Assembly: GCA_025916135.1 (NCBI GenBank)
Contig: CP104793.1
Location: 248,001-312,000 of the forward strand
Direction: 5' to 3'
DNA: 64,000 nucleotides
Source of the DNA: Rhodobacteraceae bacterium D3-12
Lineage (GTDB): Bacteria > Pseudomonadota > Alphaproteobacteria > Rhodobacterales > Rhodobacteraceae
The notes under the pieces were generated by a model. The model had not been told where the DNA came from, ran no database searches, and saw only the letters and a program-made list of their open reading frames with translations. The position numbers were made by a program, and so were the translations under genes. Of this stretch, positions 35,628 through 44,166 are shown piece after piece; position 1 is the stretch's first letter, and every line of letters starts with the position of its first letter.

Positions 35628-37808
35628 ATGTCGGGGGAAATCCCGACTGAAGCCGGTGTCAAATACGGACAGCGCGCCCGGCGCCCCGTGACCGAAGCCG
35701 AGACCCGCATGGCGCATCGCGCAGAACTGGCAGCGACCTATGCCAGCCTGCTCGGTGTCGCCGCAGTCACACGCGACATTGAGGACGTGATCGCGCGGCG
35801 TGCGGATCAGGACGACGGGGTACACCCGCGCGCCTTGGTCGAAGGGCTTGAGGCGGTCGGGCTTTTGGCGCAGGTTGAAAGCATCACCCACGCAGGCACA
35901 GGTGCCTGGCCCGCGCTGGCGCAGATGACCAGCGGTCAATTCATTCTGGTGCTGGGCGTCGATGGCGGCGATTTGGTGCTTTACGACACGACCTGCACCG
36001 ACAATCGCGCCTTGGTTCCTTTGGGCGATTTCGAGCCGTTTTTCACCGGCACGGTGGTGCGCGCCGAAGCGCCGATCAAGAATTTGAGCAAAGCCCATGC
36101 GCCCAAACGCGCCGAGCCGCATTGGTTCTGGGGCGAATTTTCCCGTTATCGGCGGACCTTTGGCGAGGTGGCGCTGGGGTCGTTCGTGGCGAACCTTTTG
36201 GCGGTGTCTGTGGCGCTGTTCAGCTTGCAGGTCTACGACCGGGTGATCCCGCACCAAAGCGAAGCGACGCTTTGGGTGTTGGCGGCGGGCGCGGGGCTGG
36301 CTCTTTTGATGGAAGCGTTTTTGAAGATCGCGCGGGCGCGGCTTTTGGACGGGTCGGGGCGACAGATCGAGATGGGCGTGCAGGGGCTGTTGATGAACCG
36401 CCTTTTAGGGATGCGCAGCGAGATGGCCGGGCGGCAACCGTCGCAATTGTTTGCATCGATGCGCGAATTCGGCTCGGTTCGCGAGTTTTTCACTGCGTCG
36501 ACCATTGGGACACTGGCCGATATTCCGTTCATCTTTGTCTTTCTTTTCCTTGTCGCAAGCATTGCGGGCAACGTGGTTTGGGTGTTGATCCTTGGCGGGA
36601 TCTTGATGGTGGTTCCGGGGTTCTTTATGCAAAAGCGGATGATCCGCCTGACGCAGGAAACCCAAGGGGCGGGGGCCAAGGCCTCGCGCTTGTTGCATGA
36701 GACCGTGTTCGAGTTGGACACGGTGAAATCGCAACGCTCGGAAGACCGGGTGCGCCGGCTTTGGGCCGAGTTGAACGCGCTGTCGGCGGCCAAGTCGAGC
36801 GAGCAGCGGATGCTGGCGTCGGTGCTGACCTTCTGGTCGCAAGGGGTGCAGCAGGCGACTTATGTGAGCGCCGTGATCCTTGGCGCATATATGGTTTTCG
36901 CTGGCGAGTTCACCGTGGGGTCGATCATCGCCGTCGGTATCCTGACCAGCCGGACGTTGGCACCGCTGACGCAGTTGGCCGGGACGATGGCGCGTTGGGG
37001 CAATGTGAAGGCCGCGCTGGACGGGTTGGAGGCGATTGCCGCCGCACCGCAGGACCGCGAAGAGGGGCGGACTTATTTGCGGCGCGAGACGTTGGGCGGA
37101 AAATACGAGATCCGCGATTTTCGCTTTCGCTATGAGGAAGATGGCGCGCCGACGCTGGAAATTGCCGGGCTGGTGGTTCAGCCGGGTCAGAAGCTGGCCA
37201 TTCTTGGGGCAAACGGGTCGGGGAAATCGACCCTGCTCAAGGTTTTGAGCGGACTTTATGCGCCGAGCGACGGGCGGGTTTTGTTGGATGGCACCGACAT
37301 GAGCCAGATCGAGCCGCGCGATTTGCGCCGCGGGATCGGCTATCTGGGGCAGGATGTGCGGCTGTTCACCGGGAGCCTGCGCGAGAACCTGAACCTGACC
37401 ATGTTGGAGCGCGATGACGCGCGGTTGATGCAGGCGTTGGATTTCGCCGGGCTGGGGCCATTTGTGCGCAACCATCACAAGGGGCTCGATCTTGAGATCA
37501 TGGACGGCGGGCAGGGCTTGAGCATCGGGCAGCGCCAGTCGATCGGCTGGGCGCGGCTGTGGTTGCAGAACCCGCAGATTTGCGTGTTGGACGAGCCGAC
37601 TGCGGCCTTGGACCAGACGTTGGAGAACACGCTGGTGGACCGGCTGAAGACGTGGCTTGACGGGCGCACGGCGGTGATTGCGACGCATCGTGTGCCGATC
37701 CTGCAGCTGACCGACCGGACGCTGGTGTTGCAGCAGGGGCGGCTGGCCGTGGACGGGCCGCGTGATCAGGTTATGGCGCATCTGCGCGGTGCGGGAGGGG
37801 CGGCATGA
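35628..37808 (+). CDS. type I secretion ABC transporter/permease (LapB-like)
   Basis: About 726 residues. The N-terminal 130 residues are a C39-like domain (ATYASLLGVAAVTRDIE) with Ser in place of the catalytic Cys, so it recognises rather than cleaves cargo. A six-helix membrane domain spans about 165-440, and the ATPase has Walker A GANGSGKST, the altered signature LSIGQRQS and Walker B CVLDEPTAALD. The ATG at 35628 is preferred over the TTG just before it. The stop overlaps the next gene by ATGA. Confidence 0.9.
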   Translation: MSGEIPTEAGVKYGQRARRPVTEAETRMAHRAELAATYASLLGVAAVTRDIEDVIARRADQDDGVHPRALVEGLEAVGLLAQVESITHAGTGAWPALAQMTSGQFILVLGVDGGDLVLYDTTCTDNRALVPLGDFEPFFTGTVVRAEAPIKNLSKAHAPKRAEPHWFWGEFSRYRRTFGEVALGSFVANLLAVSVALFSLQVYDRVIPHQSEATLWVLAAGAGLALLMEAFLKIARARLLDGSGRQIEMGVQGLLMNRLLGMRSEMAGRQPSQLFASMREFGSVREFFTASTIGTLADIPFIFVFLFLVASIAGNVVWVLILGGILMVVPGFFMQKRMIRLTQETQGAGAKASRLLHETVFELDTVKSQRSEDRVRRLWAELNALSAAKSSEQRMLASVLTFWSQGVQQATYVSAVILGAYMVFAGEFTVGSIIAVGILTSRTLAPLTQLAGTMARWGNVKAALDGLEAIAAAPQDREEGRTYLRRETLGGKYEIRDFRFRYEEDGAPTLEIAGLVVQPGQKLAILGANGSGKSTLLKVLSGLYAPSDGRVLLDGTDMSQIEPRDLRRGIGYLGQDVRLFTGSLRENLNLTMLERDDARLMQALDFAGLGPFVRNHHKGLDLEIMDGGQGLSIGQRQSIGWARLWLQNPQICVLDEPTAALDQTLENTLVDRLKTWLDGRTAVIATHRVPILQLTDRTLVLQQGRLAVDGPRDQVMAHLRGAGGAA

Positions 37809-38992
37809 GCGCGGGCACGACAAACCTTGCCGGGCAGTTGAACGCGCGGTTGCGCGGGCCGAGCCTGACCATATGGCTGTCGGCGGCGACGGTGTTTTTG
37901 TTCATCTTTTGGGCGGCGTTTGCCTCGGTCGATGAAATCGTGCGGTCGGAGGGCGAGATGATTTCCTCGTCGCGGCCACAGATCATTCAGAACCTTGAGG
38001 GCGGTATTCTGGCCGAGCTTGCGGTCAAGGAAGGGCAGGTTGTCGAGAAGGGCGATGTGCTGGCGCGGTTGCGGGCGACGCAATTTCAAAGCTCGGTCGA
38101 TGATCTGGTGGACCAGATCGTGGCGCTTGATATTCGCCGCTCGCGGCTTGAGGCAGAGCTTGCCGGGCGGACGGAGCTTTCTGTGCTGCCGCAGCTGGCG
38201 GCGCGCAGCCCCGGTATCGTTGCCTCGGAGCGTGCCCTTTTGGTGGCGCGGCAGAGCGATTTCAATTCGCGCAAGGCCGGGGCCAAGCGGGTGCTGGATC
38301 AGGCGAGCAAGGAGCGGGCGATGCTGGAGGATTTGCTGAGCCGCAAGATCGTTGCATTGCTTGAGGTGACGCGGGCGCGCAAGGCAGAGGCGGATGCGCG
38401 GATCCGGTTTGACGAGATCGTCACGCAGACCGAGCTCGACCGGGCGCAGGAATATTCCGATACGCTCAAAGAGTTGGCGACGCTGAAACAAGCGCTGAAG
38501 GCGTCGCAGGATCAGCTGACGCGCACGGTGCTGACCAGCCCGATGCGCGGGATCGTTAACGGTTTGAGCGTGACGACAATTGGCGGGGTTGTACGGCCCG
38601 GCGAAGAGATTTTGCAGATCATCCCGTTGGACGAGGAGTTGTTCGTCGAGGCGCGGGTCAAGCCAGAAAACATCGCCGGAGTGCGGCGCGGGCAAGAGGC
38701 CACGATTAAGCTAAGCGCCTATGACTACACGATTTATGGCTCTTTGAAGGGGTCGGTCGACGTGATCTCGGCGGATACATTTAAGGATGAGCGCGCCCGT
38801 GACCCGGATGCCTCGGCGCATTATAAGGTGACGTTGAGGGTTGATCGCGAGCGTCTGACGGAGCGGCAGGCGAAAATCGCCATTCGCCCGGGGATGCAGG
38901 CCGAGGTGGAATTGCACACGGGGTCGAAAACTGTGCTGCAATATCTGCTGAAACCGCTCTATAAGTCGCGCGAAGCATTTCGCGAACCATAA
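37805..38992 (+). CDS. HlyD-family membrane fusion protein (LapC-like)
   Basis: A 395-residue periplasmic adaptor linking the ABC exporter to the outer-membrane duct. One N-terminal membrane helix (about 20-40, LTIWLSAATVFLFIFWAAFA), a lipoyl-like half (SSRPQIIQNLEGGILAELAV), long coiled coils (about 95-240), and the second half with LTSPMRGIVNGLSV and the C-terminal HlyD motif RPGMQAEVELHTGSKTVLQYLLKPL. Start overlaps the ABC gene. Confidence 0.92.
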   Translation: MSAGTTNLAGQLNARLRGPSLTIWLSAATVFLFIFWAAFASVDEIVRSEGEMISSSRPQIIQNLEGGILAELAVKEGQVVEKGDVLARLRATQFQSSVDDLVDQIVALDIRRSRLEAELAGRTELSVLPQLAARSPGIVASERALLVARQSDFNSRKAGAKRVLDQASKERAMLEDLLSRKIVALLEVTRARKAEADARIRFDEIVTQTELDRAQEYSDTLKELATLKQALKASQDQLTRTVLTSPMRGIVNGLSVTTIGGVVRPGEEILQIIPLDEELFVEARVKPENIAGVRRGQEATIKLSAYDYTIYGSLKGSVDVISADTFKDERARDPDASAHYKVTLRVDRERLTERQAKIAIRPGMQAEVELHTGSKTVLQYLLKPLYKSREAFREP

Positions 38993-39003
38993 GGAAGTCT
39001 CTG

Positions 39004-39516
39004 ATGAACTGTGCATTTTGCGGGGCCGATGGCGCCACCCCGGTTGTAGTTTTGCCGAAAGATGACACGGTCCTGCTTTGCCCGACCTGTCAGGATGGCG
39101 TCGAAAACGGTGCCGAAGACGCGCCGCATTGGCAATGCCTGAACGACGCGATCTGGAGCGAGGATGCGGCGGTCAAGGTGCTGGCCTACCGGATGCTCAA
39201 ATCACTGCAGGCGCCATGGGCGAACGATGTGCTCGATATCGCCTATCTCACCGATGAAGAACGCGACTGGGCTGAAGCAATGCCCGATGCCACGTCCGCG
39301 GGTGTGGAACACCGCGATTCCAACGGTGCGCTTTTGGTACAGGGGGACAACGTGGTGTTGATCAAGGATTTGCCTGTCAAGGGGGCCGGTTTTACGGCCA
39401 AGCGCGGCACGGCTGTGCGCGGAATTTCCTTGGTGGCGGATAATGCCGAGCATATCGAGGGCCGCGTTGAGGGGCAGCGCATCGTGATTTTAACCAAGTT
39501 CGTCAAGAAAAGCTGA
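39004..39516 (+). CDS. PhnA-family zinc-ribbon protein (YjdM type)
   Basis: A 170-residue protein with an N-terminal zinc ribbon (CAFCGADG and LLCPTCQDG) and the PhnA C-terminal beta domain (VQGDNVVLIKDLPVKGAGFTAKRGT, RVEGQRIVILTKFVKK). Despite its name the family has no proven role in phosphonate use. It starts 11 bp after the HlyD gene but is probably functionally separate. Confidence 0.87.
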   Translation: MNCAFCGADGATPVVVLPKDDTVLLCPTCQDGVENGAEDAPHWQCLNDAIWSEDAAVKVLAYRMLKSLQAPWANDVLDIAYLTDEERDWAEAMPDATSAGVEHRDSNGALLVQGDNVVLIKDLPVKGAGFTAKRGTAVRGISLVADNAEHIEGRVEGQRIVILTKFVKKS

Positions 39517-39538
39517 GCCACGCCCCCCAAATACCGCT

Positions 39539-39554
39539 CCCGCCCACCCACCCC
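39539..39554 (-). repeat. G-quadruplex-capable tract
   Basis: Plus strand reads CCC-G-CCC-A-CCC-A-CCCC, so the minus strand has four G runs with 1-nt loops. It follows the PhnA gene. Confidence 0.5.
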
Positions 39555-39656
39555 GCGGGATTTGGGGGGCGGGTGCGCCAAATCTCATGCGGTTGCATTG
39601 CTGGCAGATGTCCGAATTGGGTATTTGCGTCAAGAAAGAGGGCCGGAGGGCTCTGG

Positions 39657-39880
39657 TTTCTTTAATGGCAAAAATACCCATTTGTTGGGTAGGTTTGAGC
39701 GCTACGCATGAAATGGCATCGCGCGTTGGGCGATCTGTCTGGGCCGAGCGAAGCGAGGCCCCCCCCCGCGACGCACGAAGTGCGGCGCAATCCCTTGAGC
39801 CAGCCGACGCGCGACGTGCGGCGCAACCCCTTGAGCCAGCCGATGAACGACATGCGGCGCAACCCAATTGCCTCACCCAA
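39657..39880. repeat. dispersed intergenic repeat, copy A, with 36-bp tandem expansion
   Basis: Starts TTTCTTTAATGGCAAAAATA and reaches the hairpin GGGCCGAGCGAAGCGAGGCC at 39741. It then has three tandem units of about 36 bp (39770-39805, 39806-39841, 39842 on), each beginning GACG or GATG, with GTGCGGCGCAA (ATGCGGCGCAA in unit 3) and CCTTGAGCCAGCC between. The same module is at 54407 and 59155. No gene is supported in 39517-39909. Confidence 0.75.
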
Positions 39881-39909
39881 TTCAGGAGGCGAGGTTTTCT
39901 AACCGCGCT

Positions 39910-40347
39910 TCAGCTTTCAAGCCAGAGCGTGACGGGGCCATCATTGGTGAGGCTGACTTGCATATTGGCGTCGAATTCTCCGGTTTCGGTTTTGATACCG
40001 AGGTTCGACATATGATCTGCGAAATGGGAGTAGAGCGCTTCGCCCTCTGCCGGTGGTGCCGCGTTTGAGAAGCCGGGGCGATTGCCGCGTGATGTGTCGG
40101 CGGCGAGGGTGAATTGTGAGATCACCAGAACAGAGCCGCCCGTATCAAGCAGGGAGCGGTTCATTTTGCCGCCGTCATCCGCAAAGATGCGCAGTTTCGA
40201 GATTTTCGTCGCGAGGTGTTCTGCCTGGGCGGGGGTATCGCCCTGCATGGCGCAGACGAGGATCAGCAGGCCGGGGCCTGTTTCGCCGATGAGGGTGGCG
40301 TCTACGTGGACCTTGGCCTCTGTGACACGTTGAATAAGGGCGCGCAT
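39910..40347 (-). CDS. dtd: D-aminoacyl-tRNA deacylase
   Basis: A 145-residue proofreading enzyme that hydrolyses D-aminoacyl-tRNA. Family signatures SQFTLAADT near residue 77 and [12 protein letters not shown] at the C-terminus (the Gly-cisPro motif region) are present. Start [13 protein letters not shown] is canonical. It is the last gene of a minus-strand run that begins with TerC. Confidence 0.94.
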   Translation of the reverse strand: MRALIQRVTEAKVHVDATLIGETGPGLLILVCAMQGDTPAQAEHLATKISKLRIFADDGGKMNRSLLDTGGSVLVISQFTLAADTSRGNRPGFSNAAPPAEGEALYSHFADHMSNLGIKTETGEFDANMQVSLTNDGPVTLWLES

Positions 40348-40421
40348 GAAACCTTCTTTCTTATGGCTTGATCAAGCCCGTGGAATTGCCCGAGATCACG
40401 GCCGCACGCGGGGCAACCGCG

Positions 40422-41093
40422 TCAGTCGCGCCAGTCGAGGACGGCTTCGAGCGGGGCGCGTTCGGTGCGAAAGCTGTTGACGGGGGCGGAGGGGTCTTCG
40501 AACCCGAAGGAGATCGCCGCGAGGATGAGCCGGTTGTCCGGAATGTCGAAAAACTCGTGCACAAAGCGGCCATGTCCGGCGACCGCCGCTTGGGGGACCG
40601 AGGCCACGCCGAGGGCTTGGGCCGCGAGGCAGAAGGCCGTTACAAAGCCGCCGCTGTCCATCACGCCATAGGTGCCGAGGTCGGCCTCGGAGGTGATGAT
40701 CGCCACATGCGGTGCGCCGAAGAGGCGGAAGTTTTCCATCATCTGCGCGCCGGAGGCGGCGCGGTCGCCTTTTTCGATGCCGACGGCGTCATAGAGTTGC
40801 CAGCCACAGGTGCGGCGCCGTTCCTGATAGGGGCCGGTGTATTGCTTGGGCCAATCGAGATCGGGCTGTGAGGAATTCGCCGATGCGTGGGCAAAGAGCG
40901 CTTCGCGGAAGCGATCGGTTTCGGGGGTGTCTGTCACCAGCACTTGCCAGGGTTGCGCATTGCACCACGACGGCACGCGGCCAGCGGCGGTGATGATCTG
41001 TTCGATCGTCGCACGCGGGACCGGGTCGGGGCGATAGGCGCGGCAGGAGTAGCGGGTGCCGAGCAGTTCGAGGAGGTCGTCATAGCCTGTCAT
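40422..41093 (-). CDS. nitroreductase-family FMN oxidoreductase
   Basis: A 223-residue flavoprotein of the nitroreductase superfamily. The N-terminal RYSCRAYRPDPVPRATIEQI supplies the FMN phosphate contact, PSWCNAQPWQV near residue 36 is typical, and GGFVTAFCLAAQALGVASVPQ near 142 forms the dimer/FMN region. It reduces nitro- or enone compounds with NAD(P)H; the physiological substrate is unknown. Confidence 0.88.
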   Translation of the reverse strand: MTGYDDLLELLGTRYSCRAYRPDPVPRATIEQIITAAGRVPSWCNAQPWQVLVTDTPETDRFREALFAHASANSSQPDLDWPKQYTGPYQERRRTCGWQLYDAVGIEKGDRAASGAQMMENFRLFGAPHVAIITSEADLGTYGVMDSGGFVTAFCLAAQALGVASVPQAAVAGHGRFVHEFFDIPDNRLILAAISFGFEDPSAPVNSFRTERAPLEAVLDWRD

Positions 41094-41131
41094 GGTGCAC
41101 TCTTTCCAACATAGGGCTTGGTGTGGGCCGT

Positions 41132-41806
41132 TTAGCTGGCGAAATCATACCGCCCGCCGCGCTCCAACGCACGTTGATAGGCCGGGCGGGATTGGACCGC
41201 GCTGTGCCAGCGGGTCAGCGCTTCGGGCACCGGATTGGGGGGCATGCGGCTGAGCATGGCGTCGACCGGGTAGGACATTTGGATGTCTGCCGCAGTGAAG
41301 TGATCACCCGCGAAATAGGCCGTTTCGGAGAGCGTGGCAGCCCAGAGGGAGAGCTGATCCGAGAGGCCCGGATCGGTGACGGTTTTCATCAGCCCGTTCG
41401 AGATGCCTTTGCCGATGGGGCGCATGATCCACGGCACGTTTTTCGGGATCATCGAAAAGATCAGCTTGTTCACCAGAAGCGGCATGACCGAGCCTTCGGC
41501 GGCGTGCATCCAGTAGCGATAGGCGCGGGCGTCATCGCCGAGCGGGTCGGCGGGCGCGAGGCCGCTGTCGGGGTGGCGCAGGCAGAGCTCTTCTAGGATG
41601 GCGCCGCTTTCGGCGAGCACACCGAAGGGGGTTTCAACGATGGGTGACTTGCCAAGCGGGTGCAGCGCCTTGAGCGCGGCCGGGGCGCGCATGTTCTTGC
41701 CGCGCGGATAGGTTTTGACGGCGTAGTCGAGGCCCAGTTCCTCGAGCAGCCAGAGCACCCTGTGGGCGCGGGAATTGTCGAGATAATGGACGGTATAGCC
41801 GGACAT
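41132..41806 (-). CDS. glutathione S-transferase family protein
   Basis: A 224-residue GST: N-terminal thioredoxin-like domain (YTVHYLDNSRAHRVLWLLEELG, LGKSPIVETPFGVLAESGAI) and C-terminal helical domain (YFAGDHFTAADIQMSYPVDA). Ser9 is the likely catalytic region. It sits 9 bp downstream of the zinc-ribbon protein gene. Confidence 0.9.
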   Translation of the reverse strand: MSGYTVHYLDNSRAHRVLWLLEELGLDYAVKTYPRGKNMRAPAALKALHPLGKSPIVETPFGVLAESGAILEELCLRHPDSGLAPADPLGDDARAYRYWMHAAEGSVMPLLVNKLIFSMIPKNVPWIMRPIGKGISNGLMKTVTDPGLSDQLSLWAATLSETAYFAGDHFTAADIQMSYPVDAMLSRMPPNPVPEALTRWHSAVQSRPAYQRALERGGRYDFAS

Positions 41807-41815
41807 GGGATGCCT

Positions 41816-42928
41816 TTATTGGTTCTGCGCAACGACATAGCCGATGCCGCCAGCGACGATCAGGCCAAGGATGACGGCGAAGGTGATTTTCCATGCCGAC
41901 CAAGGGCGTTCACCCTGCACCCGGCCGGTGCGGCCATTGACCACAAAACGATAGGTTTTCCCACGGTATTTATAGGCCGCCATCCAGACCGGCAGCAGGA
42001 TATGTTTGAAAGTCACATCCGAGACGGTGGTGTCGACATTATCGACGCGCTGACGGTCGCCGCCGATGTCAAAGCGCACGTCGCGTTCGATCACGCGGGC
42101 CATTTTCTCGCGGGCTTCGTCATAGCCTTGGGGGAGTTCGACGGTGTAGCCTTCGGCGCGGAACCCGGCGAGGTATTCGGGCGAATAGGGTTCAAGCGCC
42201 GACAAATCCCAAGGTTCGAGCGCATCGGTATAGCGTTTGGGCAAAGCTTGGGACGCCAACACAAGCACGTCGTCAAACCAGCGCGCGACGCGGCCCGAGA
42301 CCGATGTCCAGCGGATCTTCTGGACGCGTTGCTGCACCTTCTTGCCATTGCGGGTGACGGTGCGGGTGACGTAGTAAACGGTGCCGCGCTGGCCTCGGTA
42401 GCTGGATTTGGTATCGGCGTCGAAGGTCCAGTAGGGCACATAGATCCCCTGCATCTTGCGGCCTTTGCGGGCGTAGTCCTGTACCCCGTTCGGCGCAAAC
42501 CAGAGCGAGCCGAGCCAGTCGGTCAGCGCCTCGCGAGACTTGCCTTCGTCAAGGGCGAAAGGCAGCACGCCACGCGGTTTGATTTGCCGGTGGGTGCCGG
42601 TGTCTGTCACCACCGGAGTGGCGCAGAACGGGCATTCGGTGGCGTGGGTGTTGGCGTCGAATTCGATCTGTGCGGCGCAGTTGGGGCAGCGCGAGAAGCG
42701 GAGTTCTTCGATTTCCTGCGCGGGGAGTTGGGCGTCGATCGCTGCGCGGAAATCAAGCTCGCGGATCACGGGCGCATCGGGGTCGCTGTCGTTGATTGGT
42801 TCCTCGGAGCCGCAGTGGTCGCAGATCAGCTTCCCCTCGCCAGCGGCATAGCGATAGTCCGCGCCGCATTGCGGGCAGGGAAAGCGGTGATCGGTTTGCG
42901 TTGGTGCGGGGGGCGGGGTTTGGGGCAT
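41816..42928 (-). CDS. multi-zinc-ribbon membrane-anchored protein
   Basis: A 370-residue protein. Two Cys4 zinc ribbons at the N-terminus (CPQCGADY ... CDHCGSEE at 18-41; CPNCAAQI ... CPFCATPV at about 80-102) precede a conserved region with MQGIYVPYWTFDADT near 164 and a beta-rich domain (MAAYKYRGKTYRFVVNGRTG). A single membrane helix (ITFAVILGLIVAGGIGYVVA) ends the protein. Such proteins are often encoded beside SPFH or virion-core-like proteins, as here. Function unknown. Confidence 0.8.
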   Translation of the reverse strand: MPQTPPPAPTQTDHRFPCPQCGADYRYAAGEGKLICDHCGSEEPINDSDPDAPVIRELDFRAAIDAQLPAQEIEELRFSRCPNCAAQIEFDANTHATECPFCATPVVTDTGTHRQIKPRGVLPFALDEGKSREALTDWLGSLWFAPNGVQDYARKGRKMQGIYVPYWTFDADTKSSYRGQRGTVYYVTRTVTRNGKKVQQRVQKIRWTSVSGRVARWFDDVLVLASQALPKRYTDALEPWDLSALEPYSPEYLAGFRAEGYTVELPQGYDEAREKMARVIERDVRFDIGGDRQRVDNVDTTVSDVTFKHILLPVWMAAYKYRGKTYRFVVNGRTGRVQGERPWSAWKITFAVILGLIVAGGIGYVVAQNQ

Positions 42929-43009
42929 TTTTAATGAGTATTTAGGGAAAGAGGAAAGGGCGGGCAGGGCCGAAGCGTCTGCGCCGCCTGTTGAAATGTT
43001 TGGTCCGGT

Positions 43010-44146
43010 TTAGGCACCCGGCGGGGGCGGGGGCAGGATGGTGAAAAGCTGGGCCAGCTCGGCCACGTCATCGGCGGTTTTCCAACCGTCCTGACCCGGT
43101 GTCCAGACATGGGTGGTGCGTGTCAGGCTGCCGTCGGCGGCCATGCGGCCCATGGCGGCCTTGGAGAAGGGGCCGCGCGTTTCGCCATTTTCGGCAATGT
43201 GCCAGACGTGTTCGGCGGGCGGGGGCGGCGGCGCGACGGGCGCGGCAGCGGCGGGGGCTGCGGCCTGTGCCGCCGGGGCCTGTGCTGTGGCAGGGCGGGC
43301 GCCCCACGGGCCGATGTTTTGGGCCATTTGCAGCCCGAGCCCGGCGCCCATGCCGGTTTGCATCGCAGCGGCGCCAGCGCCGTCACGGCCAAGGCTTTCG
43401 GCGGCCTGAAACTGCATATAATTAGAGAGATCACCGATCACGCCCATCGAGGTGCGTTTGTCCATCACCGCCTCGACCGCTTCGGGGAGAGAGATGTTTT
43501 CGATGTAGAGTTCGGGCATTTCGAGGCCGTATTCGGCCAGCGTGGGCGCGATGTCTTTGGCGACAAGTTGGCCAAGTTCGCGGGTGTTGGCGGCCATGTC
43601 GAGCACGGGAATACCGGAGCGCGAAACGGTGCGGGAGAATTCCTGAACGATGATGTTGCGGATCTGGTAGCTGATCTCGTCCATGGTGAATTCGCCGTCG
43701 GTGCCGACGATTTCAAGCAGGAATTTCGCCGGGTCGGAGACCTTGATCGTATAGGTGCCATAGGCGCGCAGGCGCACCGGGCCGAATTCGGGGTCGCGGG
43801 CGATGATCGGGTTCTTGGTGCCCCATTTCAGATCGGAGAAGCGGGTGGTGTTGACGTAGTAGACCTCGGATTTGAAGGGCGATTGAAAGCCGTGGTCCCA
43901 ATGTTGCAGCGTCGTCATGATCGGCATGTTGTTGGTCTCGAGCATATAGAGACCGGGGGTGAAGACATCTGCGAGCTGGCCTTCATGCACGAATACGGCG
44001 GCTTGCCCTTCGCGCACGGTGAGCTTGGCACCGTATTTGATTTCATGGGCTTCACGCTCGAAGCGCCAGACCATTGTGTCGCGGGTGTCGTCAGTCCAAT
44101 GAATGACGTCGATAAATTCGCCGGTGAGAAAATCAAGAATACCCAT
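43010..44146 (-). CDS. SPFH-domain (virion core-like) protein with C-terminal GYF-like domain
   Basis: A 378-residue protein. Residues about 20-260 form the SPFH/band-7-like domain of the YdjI branch (FIDVIHWTDDTRDTMVWRFE, YYVNTTRFSDLKWGTKNPI). An Ala/Pro-rich linker (about 285-315) leads to a GYF_2-like domain (VWHIAENGETRGPFSKAAMG, WTPGQDGWKTADDV) that binds proline-rich peptides. This suggests a membrane-associated scaffold. Start MGILDFLTGEFIDVI is canonical. It lies between the DUF2927 and zinc-ribbon genes. Confidence 0.85.
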   Translation of the reverse strand: MGILDFLTGEFIDVIHWTDDTRDTMVWRFEREAHEIKYGAKLTVREGQAAVFVHEGQLADVFTPGLYMLETNNMPIMTTLQHWDHGFQSPFKSEVYYVNTTRFSDLKWGTKNPIIARDPEFGPVRLRAYGTYTIKVSDPAKFLLEIVGTDGEFTMDEISYQIRNIIVQEFSRTVSRSGIPVLDMAANTRELGQLVAKDIAPTLAEYGLEMPELYIENISLPEAVEAVMDKRTSMGVIGDLSNYMQFQAAESLGRDGAGAAAMQTGMGAGLGLQMAQNIGPWGARPATAQAPAAQAAAPAAAAPVAPPPPPAEHVWHIAENGETRGPFSKAAMGRMAADGSLTRTTHVWTPGQDGWKTADDVAELAQLFTILPPPPPGA

Positions 44147-44166
44147 GATAACGTGTCTCCGTAGGG

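Noticed and set aside
39769-39880. CRISPR array from the 36-bp repeats
   Set aside because: Units are directly adjacent without spacers and contain variable hairpins; no cas genes are present.
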